From contig QFQY01000010.1 of NCBI GenBank assembly GCA_003248805.1, forward strand, positions 1-64,000: a stretch of DNA of 64,000 nt. Reading direction: 5' to 3'. The translations under genes were made by a program, and so were the position numbers. Positions 39,466 to 47,594 of this stretch are shown here, piece after piece. The number at the start of each line of letters is the position of its first letter. Within the stretch, counting starts at the first letter, position 1. The stretch is from Chelatococcus sp. GTDB taxonomy: Bacteria > Pseudomonadota > Alphaproteobacteria > Rhizobiales > Beijerinckiaceae. Under the pieces are notes generated by a model that was given only the letters and a program-made list of their open reading frames with translations, was not told where the DNA came from and ran no database searches.

Positions 39466-40242
39466 TCAGGCGCCGGCAGTCACCGCCGCCACGGCGGCCT
39501 GCAGGCGCCTGATGTCCTCCGGCGTCGAGAGGCGGTGATCGCCGTCCCTGATCAACGTCAGGACCACGGGGTCGCCGCCCAGATGCTCGACCAGCTTGAG
39601 CGCATGGCGCCACGGGACGTCCGGATCCTTCATGCCCTGCAGGATATGGACCGGGCAGCCGGTCCGGATCTCGCCGCCGAAGAGAAGATGGCGCCGCCCG
39701 TCCTCGATCAGGGCGCGCGTGACCGGCGTGGGCTCGGGCGCATAGTCGGACGGGCGGAGCCAGACGCCCTCGTCGAGGATGGCGCGCCGGATCGCATCCG
39801 GCATCTGCGCCCACATCAGCTCTTCGGTGAAATCGACGGCCGGCGCGATCAGCACGAGCCCCGCCGGCGCGAGGTTCGTTCCGAGCAATCGGCGCGCCGC
39901 CAGCAGGGCGAGCCAGCCGCCCATAGACGAGCCGATCAGGACGGGGGGCGCCGCGCAGCGGCCGCGGATGGTGGCCAGCGCGTCTTCGAGCCAGTCGGAG
40001 AGGGTGAAATCCGCGAAGTCGCCCTCCGACTCGCCGTGGCCCGCATAGTCGAAGCGCAGGAAGGTTCGGCCCGCTGCGCCGGCCCATTCCGCCAGGGCCT
40101 CGGCCTTGGTCGCGCGCATGTCGGAGCGGAAGCCGCCGAGCCAGACGACGGGAGACCCGCCTCCGGCGGTTTCGAGGAAGGCGATGCGGCGCAGCCTTTC
40201 GCCTTCGCCATGCTCCAGCCATTGCGGGGCTTCCCGTTCCAC
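39466..40242 (-). CDS. Alpha/beta hydrolase
   Basis: 258-residue serine alpha/beta hydrolase without a signal peptide. After EAPQWLEHGEGERLRRIAFLE comes VVWLGGFRSDM (oxyanion-loop region) and FDYAGHGESEGDF. The nucleophile elbow is VLIGSSMGGWLALLAAR (GSSMGG, Ser near residue 107). The acidic residue is in ILQGMKDPDVPW, and the His in RDGDHRLS close to the C-terminus. Closest in look to small bacterial esterases of the acyl-peptide/ABHD10 type; substrate unknown. GTG 40242 is preferred because AGGAG precedes it by eight bases and it matches the start of homologous text; ATG 40308 is possible but would run into the divergent promoter. Confidence 0.88.
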   Translation of the reverse strand: MEREAPQWLEHGEGERLRRIAFLETAGGGSPVVWLGGFRSDMRATKAEALAEWAGAAGRTFLRFDYAGHGESEGDFADFTLSDWLEDALATIRGRCAAPPVLIGSSMGGWLALLAARRLLGTNLAPAGLVLIAPAVDFTEELMWAQMPDAIRRAILDEGVWLRPSDYAPEPTPVTRALIEDGRRHLLFGGEIRTGCPVHILQGMKDPDVPWRHALKLVEHLGGDPVVLTLIRDGDHRLSTPEDIRRLQAAVAAVTAGA

Positions 40243-40346
40243 GCCCAAATCTCCTGTGACGAATCCGTTCTCGCGGGCGAATATAGGCTGCGGTGCCCCG
40301 ACGCACATGGTTTTACTGGATGCCAAGCATCCGACAGAAAGTGAGC

Positions 40347-41564
40347 ATGTCCTTCAAGCCCGGCGCGCCCCTCTCCCTGCCCTCCACCGAGACCCACCCG
40401 CTCGCGGGGCGGACGGTGCTGCAGATCATTCCCAGCCTGGACGCGGGCGGTGCGGAGCGTACCGCCGTCGACATCGCCAAGGGGCTGACCGAGGTCGGAG
40501 CCCGCGCGTTGGTCGCGACCGAGGGCGGGCGCCTCGTCGCCGAGCTCCAGGCCAAGGGCGGTGTCTGGCTGCCTTTCCCCGCCGCCGCCAAGAACCCGCT
40601 CGCCATGGCGCTGAACGTGCGCAAGCTGATGCGCCTGTGCCGGGACGAGGGCGTCGAGCTGGTCCATGCCCGCTCGCGCGCGCCCGCCTGGGTCGCCATG
40701 GCGGCGGCGCATCGGCTCGGCCTGCCCTTCGTGACGACCTATCACGGCTCCTATGCCAGCCGCTCGGCGGTGAAGACGCTCTACAACTCGGTGATGGCGC
40801 GCGGCGACGTCGTGATCGCGAATTCGCACTATACGGCCGGGCTCATCGTCGCGAAGCATGGCTTCGCGCGCGATCGCGTCCGGGTCGTCAACCGGGGCAC
40901 CGATTTCTCCGCCTTCGCTCCGGCCTCCGTGGCCCCGGAGCGCATCCAGGCGCTGCGCAAGGCCTGGGGCATCGAGCCGCATCACCGGATCGTGCTGCTG
41001 CCGGGCCGCCTCACCGGCTGGAAGGGGCAGCGCGTCCTGATCGAGGCCGCGCGCATCCTGCGCGATGCGGGCGATGCCGATACCGCCTTCGTCCTCGCCG
41101 GCGATCCCCAGGGGCGCGACGGCTATGTCCGCGAGCTCGACAAGCTCGTCGCGCAGGCCGGTCTCGAGGGGCGCGTCCTGCGCGTCGGCCATTGCACGGA
41201 CATGCCGGCGGCGTTGCTCGCGGCCTCCGTGGTGACCGTGCCCTCGACCGAGCCCGAGGCCTTCGGCCGGGTCGCCGTCGAGGCGCAGGCGATGGGGGCT
41301 CCGGTCGTGGTGTCGGATCTCGGCGCGGTGCCGGAAACGGTGCTGGCGCCGCCGCAGGTCGCGGTGGCCGAACGCACCGGCTGGCGCGTTCCCCCCGGGG
41401 ATGCTGCGGCTCTGGCCGCCGGGCTGCGCGAGGCGCTCGGACTCAGGCCTTCGGCACGGGAGGCGTTGGCGGCGCGTGCGCGCCGGCATGTCGAGCGCCA
41501 CTTCTCGCTGGAAGCGATGGTCGGTGAAACGCTCGACGTCTACTGCGCGCTGCTGGAACGCTGA
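40347..41564 (+). CDS. GT4 family glycosyltransferase
   Basis: 405-residue GT-B fold glycosyltransferase. The N-terminal acceptor domain starts TVLQIIPSLDAGGAERTAVDIAKGL, with the Gly-rich GGAER motif, then LVHARSRAPAWVAMAAA and TYHGSYASRS. The C-terminal donor domain has VNRGTDFSAFAP, HRIVLLPGRLTGWKGQRVLIEAA and the EX7E motif in EPEAFGRVAVEAQAMGAPVV (about residues 303-322). It probably adds a sugar to a cell-envelope polysaccharide or lipopolysaccharide core. ATG 40347 (MSFKPGAPLSLPS) is used; an in-frame ATG at 40320 is possible. It lies 100 bases upstream of infC, separated by the infC promoter. Confidence 0.92.
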   Translation: MSFKPGAPLSLPSTETHPLAGRTVLQIIPSLDAGGAERTAVDIAKGLTEVGARALVATEGGRLVAELQAKGGVWLPFPAAAKNPLAMALNVRKLMRLCRDEGVELVHARSRAPAWVAMAAAHRLGLPFVTTYHGSYASRSAVKTLYNSVMARGDVVIANSHYTAGLIVAKHGFARDRVRVVNRGTDFSAFAPASVAPERIQALRKAWGIEPHHRIVLLPGRLTGWKGQRVLIEAARILRDAGDADTAFVLAGDPQGRDGYVRELDKLVAQAGLEGRVLRVGHCTDMPAALLAASVVTVPSTEPEAFGRVAVEAQAMGAPVVVSDLGAVPETVLAPPQVAVAERTGWRVPPGDAAALAAGLREALGLRPSAREALAARARRHVERHFSLEAMVGETLDVYCALLER

Positions 41565-41591
41565 AAGCACCGCGCAAGCTTGCTCTGTCCA

Positions 41592-41620
41592 TTGACAATG
41601 CACATCTTTGTGCAATGTGT
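41592..41620 (+). promoter_or_regulatory. Probable infC promoter with inverted repeat
   Basis: TTGACA at 41592-41597 is a perfect -35. The spacer holds TGCACA-TCTT-TGTGCA (41599-41614), a perfect 6-bp inverted repeat, and a weak -10 would fall at about 41615-41620. It is about 45-70 bases before the infC start. The repeat may be an operator or form a 5' hairpin. Confidence 0.4.
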
Positions 41621-41664
41621 CTCGTCATCGGCGCGTAACGCGCCTCGTCAAGGGAGAATCCCCC

Positions 41665-42207
41665 ATTCGTCGTCCATTTCGCGCTGCCCCCGCCCCGACC
41701 AAGGAAGGTCCCCGCTCGAACCGCGACATTCGTGGTGTCCGTGAAGTCCAGCTCATCGACGACACCGGCGCCAATCGCGGCGTGGTTTCCTTCTTCGAGG
41801 CCTTGAAGATCGCCGAGGATGCCGGCCTCGATCTCGTCGAGATCGCGCCTAATTCCGTGCCGCCGGTCTGCAAGATCCTCGACTATGGTCGCTTCCGCTT
41901 CCTCGAGCAGAAGAAGGCGGCCGAGGCGCGCAAGAAGCAGCGCACCATCGAAATCAAGGAAATCAAGCTCCGCCCGGGCATCGACAAGCACGACTACGAC
42001 GTGAAGATGAAGGCGATGCAGGGCTTCTTCGAGGAAGGCGACAAGGTGAAGGTCACCCTGCGCTTCCGCGGCCGCGAGATGGCGCACCAGGATCTGGGCG
42101 TGAAGGTGCTCGAGCGCGTCAAGGCGGACCTGGTCGAGATCGCCAAGGTCGAAAGCGACTGGCAGCTCGAAGGGCGCCAGATGGTAATGGTGCTCGCGCC
42201 GCGCTAG
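41665..42207 (+). CDS. infC: Translation initiation factor IF-3
   Basis: 180-residue IF-3, which binds the 30S subunit and discriminates against non-standard start codons. The frame starts RRPFRAAPAPTKEGPRSNRDIRGVREVQLIDDTGANRGVV, by segments, then AGLDLVEIAPNSVPPVCKILDYG, the family signature, and the C-domain KEIKLRPGIDKHDYDVKMKAMQGFFEEGDKVKVTLRFRGREM. The start codon is read as ATT at 41665: it follows AGGGAG by about eight bases, and no ATG or GTG gives a sensible start. AUU is the classical infC start that lets IF-3 repress its own translation. rpmI and rplT, normally next, lie 4.6 kb downstream. Confidence 0.95.
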   Translation: MRRPFRAAPAPTKEGPRSNRDIRGVREVQLIDDTGANRGVVSFFEALKIAEDAGLDLVEIAPNSVPPVCKILDYGRFRFLEQKKAAEARKKQRTIEIKEIKLRPGIDKHDYDVKMKAMQGFFEEGDKVKVTLRFRGREMAHQDLGVKVLERVKADLVEIAKVESDWQLEGRQMVMVLAPR

Positions 42208-42585
42208 CTTTCCGGGCGCTGCCGCGCACGGGCTTTACGAGGGCCGCCGCTCCGGTGTCGTCGCCGTGCTGGCGGCCCTTGTCGTTTCGGTGACAGGGCG
42301 ACTCGCTTCAGGGCAATTGCCGCAAATTTATGCTCGCCCGGCCGGCAGGGCGAGGTGCGAATCAGCGCTTTTGGTGGTCTTGTTTCGCGCGTCACGGCGC
42401 CGCGCGGGGATCGGGGATGGGTCAGCGCAAAGCGACGCCTGTGGCGTGGAGATCGATCGCTCGCTCGTGGATGGTTCAGTCCGGGACGAGCGGTCTTCTG
42501 GCCCTTCGGCGCAGTCCCGGCGCCGAAGCGGTCGGCGCATGTATTTGAGAGCGTCAAGGCCTTGCAGACACTGCACAAGGGAATC
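42208..42585 (+). other. Gap after infC with terminator-like hairpin
   Basis: 378 bases between infC and the preferred start of the sensor/CheW gene. 42240-42248 (agggccgcc) pairs with 42271-42279, giving a 9-bp stem about 30 bases after the infC stop, followed by ttgtcgttt, so infC is probably terminated here. The rest is open in the sensor frame back to a GTG at 42355 but reads as Arg/Trp/Gly-rich non-coding text; it probably holds the promoter of the sensor gene. Confidence 0.5.
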
Positions 42586-45150
42586 GTGGTCGACCCGGCG
42601 CTCGCCGCGTTGATCAGGCATATGCGTGCGATCGACGACTACCGCCAGGTCTTCGACCGGTTGCAGGCCTCCTGGGATACGCTGACCCTGCTCGGGCAGC
42701 TCTCCGGCGGGGCCACGGAGATGTCGGGCACGAGGTCCGCCTTCGAGACGCTGACCGCCAACCTGCTCGCCCATCTCGCCGCCGAGACGCGCGACAAGGT
42801 CATGACCGACCTGCGGACCAAGGCGCAGAACGCGATCGACGTCCTCGTGCGCAACCTGTTCGAACGCACGGCCGATATCGGCTTCCTCGCGGCCGACACC
42901 GACATTCGCGAACTGCTCGAGCAGCCTTCCGCGAGCGACGATGCGCGGGCCGCGATGGAGGCTCGTTTCCGGGACTATGTCGCGAAGTATTCGGTCTATT
43001 CGGACATCGTGCTGATCGATCGCAAGGGCGAGATCAGGGCGAGGCTCGCGCCGCATCCCGCGACGACGGCCCGGCATGCGCTCGTCGAGGAAGCGCTGAC
43101 CTCGTCGGGTGCCTATGTCGAGCATTATGGCGTGGTCGACTTCGTCTCGGAGTCGAATTCGCTGGTCTATGCCTGGCGCGTCGAGGATTCCGGCCGGCGC
43201 CCGCTCGGCGTTCTCGTGCTCGTCTTCCGTCTCGCCGACGAGATGGACGGCATCTATCGCAAGCTCCTGCCCGAGAACGACTGGACGGTGCTCGGCTGCG
43301 TCACGCCCGAGGGCAACGTCGTCGCCGGCTCCTGCCCGATCCAGCTCCCGGCTGGACTGAAGATCGCGCCCTCCGCGCTGGAGGGGCGCGACCCGATCGT
43401 GAGGCTCGGAGGCCGGCAATACCTCGCCATGGCCTGCCGCACGGCCGGCTACCAGGGCTATATGGGGCCCGGCTGGATCGGTCTTGGCCTGATCCCGCTC
43501 GAGGCCGCCTTCGACCAGGGCGACGGCGATCTCGGCAGCAGCATCGACGAGGATCTTCTCGCCGCGGTCACGAACCATTCGGCCCTGTTCTCTGCCGAAC
43601 TGCGCGGTGTCTCGCGCCAGGCGGCGATGATCCAGAGCGACCTCAACCGCTCCGTCTGGAACGGTTCGATCCGGCAGGCCGGCTCGACCGAGGCCAACGC
43701 CGCATTCTCCAAGATCCTGCTCTGGGAGATCTCGAAAGCGGGCAGCAAGACGCAGGCCGTCTGCGATGCCTCGATCGGCGATCTCCACCGGACGGTCGTG
43801 GCGGCGATCATGGAGAAATGCCGCTCGCGTGCGGCCTTCGCCATCGACGTCATGGATCGCAATCTCTACGAGCGCGCCAACGACTGCCGCTGGTGGGCCC
43901 TGAACGCCACCTTCGCCCGCGTGCTCGCCGCGCCGTCGCCGGAGGGCGCGCGCGCCTGTGCGGACATCCTGGCGACGATCAACTCGCTCTATACGGTCTA
44001 CGCCAACCTCATCCTGTTCGACGCCCATGGCGTCGTCGTCGCGGTCTCACAGCCCTCGCAGTCGCACCTCGTCGGGCAGTTGCTCGATGCCGAATGGGTG
44101 TCGCGGACCCTCGCGCTTCGTTCGGGGCAGCACTATGCGGTCTCCGCCTTCGAGCCGAGCCCGCTCTATGACGAGGCCTCGACGCTGATCTACACGGCGG
44201 CCGTCCATGGGCCGGCGGTCGGACGGGCGCTCGGCGGCATCGCCATCGTCTTCGATTCGACGCCGCAATTCGCCGCGATCCTGGCCGACTCGCTGCCGGC
44301 CGACGAGGCCGGTCAGGCGCTGCCGGGGTCCTTCGCGCTGTTCATCGGCAGGGACGGTCGCATCCTGTCCTCGACGGACGAGCGCTTTCCCGCCGGCACG
44401 CGGAGCCCCTTCGCCGTCGATCCCGAAACGCTCGCGCGGGGCGGCGACGTCGCCTGGATTCGAACCGTCGACGACAGCTACGTCGCGGTCGGCGCCGCCT
44501 TCTCCAAGGGCTATCGCGAATACAAGACCAGCGACGGGCACAGCCCCGATGTCGTCGCCATCTGCGCCGTGCCGCTCGGCGAGGTCGTGGCGGGCAAGGC
44601 CGCCAAGCCGGCAACCGCCGGCGCCGGCACGGGCACGCTCTCCTCGCGCCGCGCGCCGGACGGCGTCTCGGCCTTCGAGGTCGCGACCTTCCATATCGGC
44701 GGCCACTGGCTCGGCGTGAAGGCGCGCGACGTGATCGAGGCCGTGGATCTCGCGGGGCTCAAGCCTTCGGCGCGCAAGGCGAGCGATGGGCTGCTTGCGG
44801 GCTACAAGCTCCATCAGGGCCAGCCGGTTCCCGTGCTGAGGCTCGACAGGCTGCTCGGCATCGCGGAAGCCCCGGGCGAGCAGCAGCAGATCGTCATCGT
44901 CCAGGTCGGCGGGCGCATGCTGGGGCTGATCGTCGACACGCTCGGTCCGATCCCGGAGATCGCCGCGTCCGAGCTGCAGCCGCTGCGCGAGCTGACCAAC
45001 AAGACCGACGTGCCGGCGCTGGGCGTCGTCGCGGCGCGCGATGCCTCGGGCGGCCCGGCGGGCATGCTGATGCTGCTCGACGTCGACCGCCTCGACGCCC
45101 GCATGGACCGCGAGAGCGCGGCGGAGCAGCTGATCCGCGCCGCGGAATAG
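42586..45150 (+). CDS. Soluble tandem-sensor protein with C-terminal CheW domain
   Basis: About 854 residues, no signal peptide and no transmembrane segment. Two related sensor units are visible: AIDVLVRNLFERTADIGFLA then YSVYSDIVLIDRKGEIRA in the first half, and AIDVMDRNLYERANDCRWWA then NSLYTVYANLILFDAHGVVVA in the second, an internal duplication. The RNLYER text resembles cytosolic or Cache-linked chemoreceptor sensor modules. The last 160 residues are CheW-like (FEVATFHIGGHWLGVKARDVIEAVD, PVPVLRLDRLLG, IVIVQVGGRMLGLIVDTLGPIPEI), which docks to CheA or chemoreceptors. The methyl-accepting signalling hairpin is missing and no che gene lies nearby. The start is uncertain: GTG 42586 is used; TTG 42562 or GTG 42355 are alternatives. 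Confidence 0.85.
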   Translation: MVDPALAALIRHMRAIDDYRQVFDRLQASWDTLTLLGQLSGGATEMSGTRSAFETLTANLLAHLAAETRDKVMTDLRTKAQNAIDVLVRNLFERTADIGFLAADTDIRELLEQPSASDDARAAMEARFRDYVAKYSVYSDIVLIDRKGEIRARLAPHPATTARHALVEEALTSSGAYVEHYGVVDFVSESNSLVYAWRVEDSGRRPLGVLVLVFRLADEMDGIYRKLLPENDWTVLGCVTPEGNVVAGSCPIQLPAGLKIAPSALEGRDPIVRLGGRQYLAMACRTAGYQGYMGPGWIGLGLIPLEAAFDQGDGDLGSSIDEDLLAAVTNHSALFSAELRGVSRQAAMIQSDLNRSVWNGSIRQAGSTEANAAFSKILLWEISKAGSKTQAVCDASIGDLHRTVVAAIMEKCRSRAAFAIDVMDRNLYERANDCRWWALNATFARVLAAPSPEGARACADILATINSLYTVYANLILFDAHGVVVAVSQPSQSHLVGQLLDAEWVSRTLALRSGQHYAVSAFEPSPLYDEASTLIYTAAVHGPAVGRALGGIAIVFDSTPQFAAILADSLPADEAGQALPGSFALFIGRDGRILSSTDERFPAGTRSPFAVDPETLARGGDVAWIRTVDDSYVAVGAAFSKGYREYKTSDGHSPDVVAICAVPLGEVVAGKAAKPATAGAGTGTLSSRRAPDGVSAFEVATFHIGGHWLGVKARDVIEAVDLAGLKPSARKASDGLLAGYKLHQGQPVPVLRLDRLLGIAEAPGEQQQIVIVQVGGRMLGLIVDTLGPIPEIAASELQPLRELTNKTDVPALGVVAARDASGGPAGMLMLLDVDRLDARMDRESAAEQLIRAAE

Positions 45151-45317
45151 GGCTGCTGCGCAAGACGAGGCCGGCTTTCCCGCGCCGGCTTCCCGGAGGC
45201 TTGCTCGCGGATTTCTTGCCAAGGCGCGGCACATTCCCTAACTGGAGGCCGCGCGAGTTGCCGGCCTGCGAAGGGATGGAGACGCCTTCGAGCCGAGACT
45301 TGCCCTGAAGGCCGGGT

Positions 45318-46133
45318 ATGTCTGAGCACGAGCAATTCGCCTGTCCCTATTGCGAGGCCTCGCTCAACCGGGGCGTGTTGTCCTGCCGCAGTTGCGGGCG
45401 CGATCTCACGCCCGTCCTGCCGCTGCTGAGCCGGCTCGACGCCCTCCAGCGCCGCATCGTCACGCTCGAATCCGCGCTCGAGGAGGACCGGCTCGCCCGT
45501 GCCTCGGAGGCGAAGGCTGCGAAGGCGGCGCAGCCGGCCGCGCCTGCGGCCCCCGCCGAGCAGGCGAGGCCGGTGCCCGCGAGCCACCACGCGCACCGGC
45601 CGGTCCGCCGGCGCGTCTGGGTGCTGCCGCTGGGCTTCGCGGTGGTGCTGGGGGCCTACTGGATGGTCGTGCTCTGGCTCGACCTGCCTCTCTGGGTGCT
45701 GCGTTTCGTGACGATCGCGTTCCCGTTCGTTATCGGCATCGTATATTTCGGCGTGCGACCGCGCCTGACATGGTTCGATGCGGGCGTCTCGATCGTTTTT
45801 GCGCTCTCCGCGGTCCTGGCAATGAACGCGTTGCTGGGTTGGATCGACAACATACCGATCCTTCCGCAGGGAACCGCCGCTTGGCGCGAGACCTTCTTCT
45901 ACGCGCTGAGCATCGGCGCCTCCATGTTCTCCGGCATGCTGCTGCGCCTCTCGCAGGCGGCCCTGTCGGCACGGGGGCTCATGTCCTTTCCCCGGCTGCG
46001 CGAGCTCCTCCGCTCGCTGAACGGCAACATGCCGATGGACACCCTCAAGGCCATTGAACTGACCATCCTCATGGTCAGCACCATTCTGACTGCAATCACC
46101 GGCCTCGTCGCCGGTCTCCTGGGAGTGAAGTGA
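45318..46133 (+). CDS. Zinc-ribbon membrane protein of unknown function
   Basis: 271-residue protein with three parts. An N-terminal zinc ribbon has CPYC at residues 9-12 and CRSC at 23-26. A helical, probably coiled-coil segment follows (LSRLDALQRRIVTLESALEEDRLARASEAKAAKAA), then a Pro/Ala-rich linker. From about residue 95 there are four or five membrane segments (VWVLPLGFAVVLGAYWMVVLW, LRFVTIAFPFVIGIVYFG, VSIVFALSAVLAMNALLGWI, a shorter one, and IELTILMVSTILTAITGLVAGLLG). I do not recognise a named family. ATG 45318 is the first good start. The next gene starts 4 bases after its stop, so they are co-transcribed, and the sensor/CheW gene lies 167 bases upstream on the same strand. Confidence 0.82.
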   Translation: MSEHEQFACPYCEASLNRGVLSCRSCGRDLTPVLPLLSRLDALQRRIVTLESALEEDRLARASEAKAAKAAQPAAPAAPAEQARPVPASHHAHRPVRRRVWVLPLGFAVVLGAYWMVVLWLDLPLWVLRFVTIAFPFVIGIVYFGVRPRLTWFDAGVSIVFALSAVLAMNALLGWIDNIPILPQGTAAWRETFFYALSIGASMFSGMLLRLSQAALSARGLMSFPRLRELLRSLNGNMPMDTLKAIELTILMVSTILTAITGLVAGLLGVK

Positions 46134-46137
46134 CCTG

Positions 46138-46602
46138 ATGAACAAGACGCTGTTCACCCGGCGGCTCGGACTCGCAGCCGTCGTTTCGACCTTCGCGCTG
46201 GCGGCGGCTGCCGCGGAGCCGATCCAGCTCATCACCCGTGAAGAGGCGGGCCTGCCGCTCGTCGGCATCGCCAGCGGGCAGGTGCGGAATCTCACGCGCG
46301 GCCCCGGCATCGACCCGCTGGCGACGCCCGCGAGCGTGAATGGCGGCCCGTTCCGCCTCGTGGTGAAGTTCAAGCCGAGCAACGGCGTTCCGGTCGATCC
46401 GGCGACCGTGCGCCTGACCTATCGCCGCCAGCCCGTGGTGGACCTGACCGCGCGCGTGAAGTCCTTCGTCACCGCGGAGGGCATCGAGGCCCCTGCCGTC
46501 GTCGCGCCGCCCGGCCGGCACATCATCGACATCGAGGCGACCGACAAGGAAGGGCGGATCGGTCGCGGCCAGCTCACCATCAATGTCGAGGCGCCCCGAT
46601 AG
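46138..46602 (+). CDS. Secreted hypothetical protein
   Basis: 154-residue protein with a signal peptide (MNKTLFTRRLGLAAVVSTFALAAAAAEP). The mature part is predicted beta-rich: PIQLITREEAGLPLVGIA, then GPFRLVVKFKPSNGVPVDPATVRLTYRRQPVVDLTARVKSFV, and a last strand pair ending IIDIEATDKEGRIGRGQLTINVEAP. It resembles a small Ig-like or transthyretin-like fold, but no family is recognised. It follows the zinc-ribbon membrane protein by 4 bases, so the two are likely expressed together with one product in the inner membrane and one outside it. A clear terminator lies 8 bases after the stop. Confidence 0.8.
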   Translation: MNKTLFTRRLGLAAVVSTFALAAAAAEPIQLITREEAGLPLVGIASGQVRNLTRGPGIDPLATPASVNGGPFRLVVKFKPSNGVPVDPATVRLTYRRQPVVDLTARVKSFVTAEGIEAPAVVAPPGRHIIDIEATDKEGRIGRGQLTINVEAPR

Positions 46603-46609
46603 GCGGTCG

Positions 46610-46654
46610 GGGCGGGCACGGCGGCGCAGCCTCGCTTGCCATGCCCGCCCTTTT
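46610..46654 (+). terminator. Rho-independent terminator
   Basis: 9-bp GC stem (gggcgggca at 46610-46618 with tgcccgccc at 46642-46650), 23-base loop, then TTTT. It closes the transcript of the secreted hypothetical protein and separates it from rpmI. Confidence 0.75.
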
Positions 46655-46784
46655 CTGTCATACGCGCGGCCTTCGATCGCCCGGCTGATAAGGGCTGCCG
46701 TGGCGATCGTGCTTTGCTTCCAGAAAGCAAGACATTGGCAAGGCCGCCGCAAGGCGCGCCCAGCCACGACCGACAGGAGCTGAA

Positions 46785-46985
46785 ATGCCCAAGATGAAGA
46801 CCAAATCGGCCGCCAAGAAGCGGTTCAAGATCACCGGAACCGGCAAGGTGCTCTACGCCCAGGCCGGCAAGCGTCACGGGATGATCAAGCGGACCAACAA
46901 GCAGATCCGCAATCACCGCGGCACGACGACCCTGTTCGAGGGCGATGCGGCCAACGTGAAGAAGTACTTCCTCCCCAACGGCTGA
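46785..46985 (+). CDS. rpmI: 50S ribosomal protein L35
   Basis: 66-residue bL35 of the large ribosomal subunit. PKMKTKSAAKKRFKITGTGK is the universal opening, followed by the basic RHGMIKRTNKQIRNHRG. ATG 46785 has CAGGAG upstream. rplT follows 28 bases after the stop. The 182-base leader contains the upstream terminator and a small 6-bp hairpin (tgcttt/aaagca near 46710-46730) that could be part of ribosomal-protein autoregulation; this is not established. infC does not precede it directly, contrary to the usual infC-rpmI-rplT order. Confidence 0.97.
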   Translation: MPKMKTKSAAKKRFKITGTGKVLYAQAGKRHGMIKRTNKQIRNHRGTTTLFEGDAANVKKYFLPNG

Positions 46986-47013
46986 CGCCACCTGACATTC
47001 CGGAGATCATGAC

Positions 47014-47388
47014 ATGGCTCGCGTGAAACGGGGCGTGACTGCCCACGCCAAGCACAAGAAGACGTTCAAGGCCGCCAAGGGCTTCTATGGCCGCCGCAAG
47101 AATACGATCCGCGCCGCCAAGGCGGCCGTCGATCGCTCGATGCAGTATGCCTATCGCGACCGCAAGAACCGGAAGCGCTCGTTCCGCGCGCTCTGGATCC
47201 AGCGCCTCAACGCGGCGGTTCGCGAGCACGGCCTGACCTATTCGGTCTTCATCGGCGGCCTGATCAAGGCCGGCATCGAGCTCGACCGCAAGACCCTCTC
47301 GGCTCTGGCCATCGACGATGCCGCTGCCTTCACGGCGGTGGTCGAGACGGTCAAGGGCGTGCTGGGCGCCGAGGCCAAGGCTGCCTGA
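47014..47388 (+). CDS. rplT: 50S ribosomal protein L20
   Basis: 124-residue bL20, which binds 23S rRNA early in assembly and in other bacteria represses its own operon. MARVKRGVTAHAKHKKTFK, FYGRRKNTIRAAKAAVDRSMQYAYRDRKNRKRSFRALWIQRLNAA and SVFIGGLIKAGIELDRK are the family text. The start lies 28 bases after rpmI, with GGAG upstream, so the pair is one operon. A strong rho-independent terminator follows 55 bases after the stop. Confidence 0.97.
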   Translation: MARVKRGVTAHAKHKKTFKAAKGFYGRRKNTIRAAKAAVDRSMQYAYRDRKNRKRSFRALWIQRLNAAVREHGLTYSVFIGGLIKAGIELDRKTLSALAIDDAAAFTAVVETVKGVLGAEAKAA

Positions 47389-47442
47389 GCAAGGCCGCCC
47401 GAGTGAGGCCCGCCTGAGCGGTTCGCTCGATCGAGACATGGG

Positions 47443-47470
47443 AAAGGCCGGCAGCGATGCCGGCCTTTTT
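47443..47470 (+). terminator. Rho-independent terminator of rpmI-rplT
   Basis: Perfect 10-bp stem (aaaggccggc with gccggccttt), six-base loop, five T at the end. Placed 55 bases after the rplT stop. Confidence 0.88.
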
Positions 47471-47485
47471 CGTTGTGGCGCGCTT

Positions 47486-47589
47486 GCCGTCATTCTCGGG
47501 CGAAGCGCAGCCCGCGAAGCGCGTGCAGGCCGAGACGCCGGCGCCTCCTTCGGCACGAGAGGCCCCGGGGCGAGCCCGGGCATGACGGC
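47486..47589. repeat. Palindromic repeat between rplT and the LOG-family gene
   Basis: Imperfect inverted repeat: gccgtcattctcgggc at 47486-47501 and gcccgggcatgacggc at 47574-47589, 14 of 16 positions pairing, with further GC-rich internal symmetry. The ATGCCCGGGC core is shared with the hairpin at 20136-20161. Likely a dispersed extragenic palindrome between convergent genes. Confidence 0.65.
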
Positions 47590-47594
47590 TGTCC

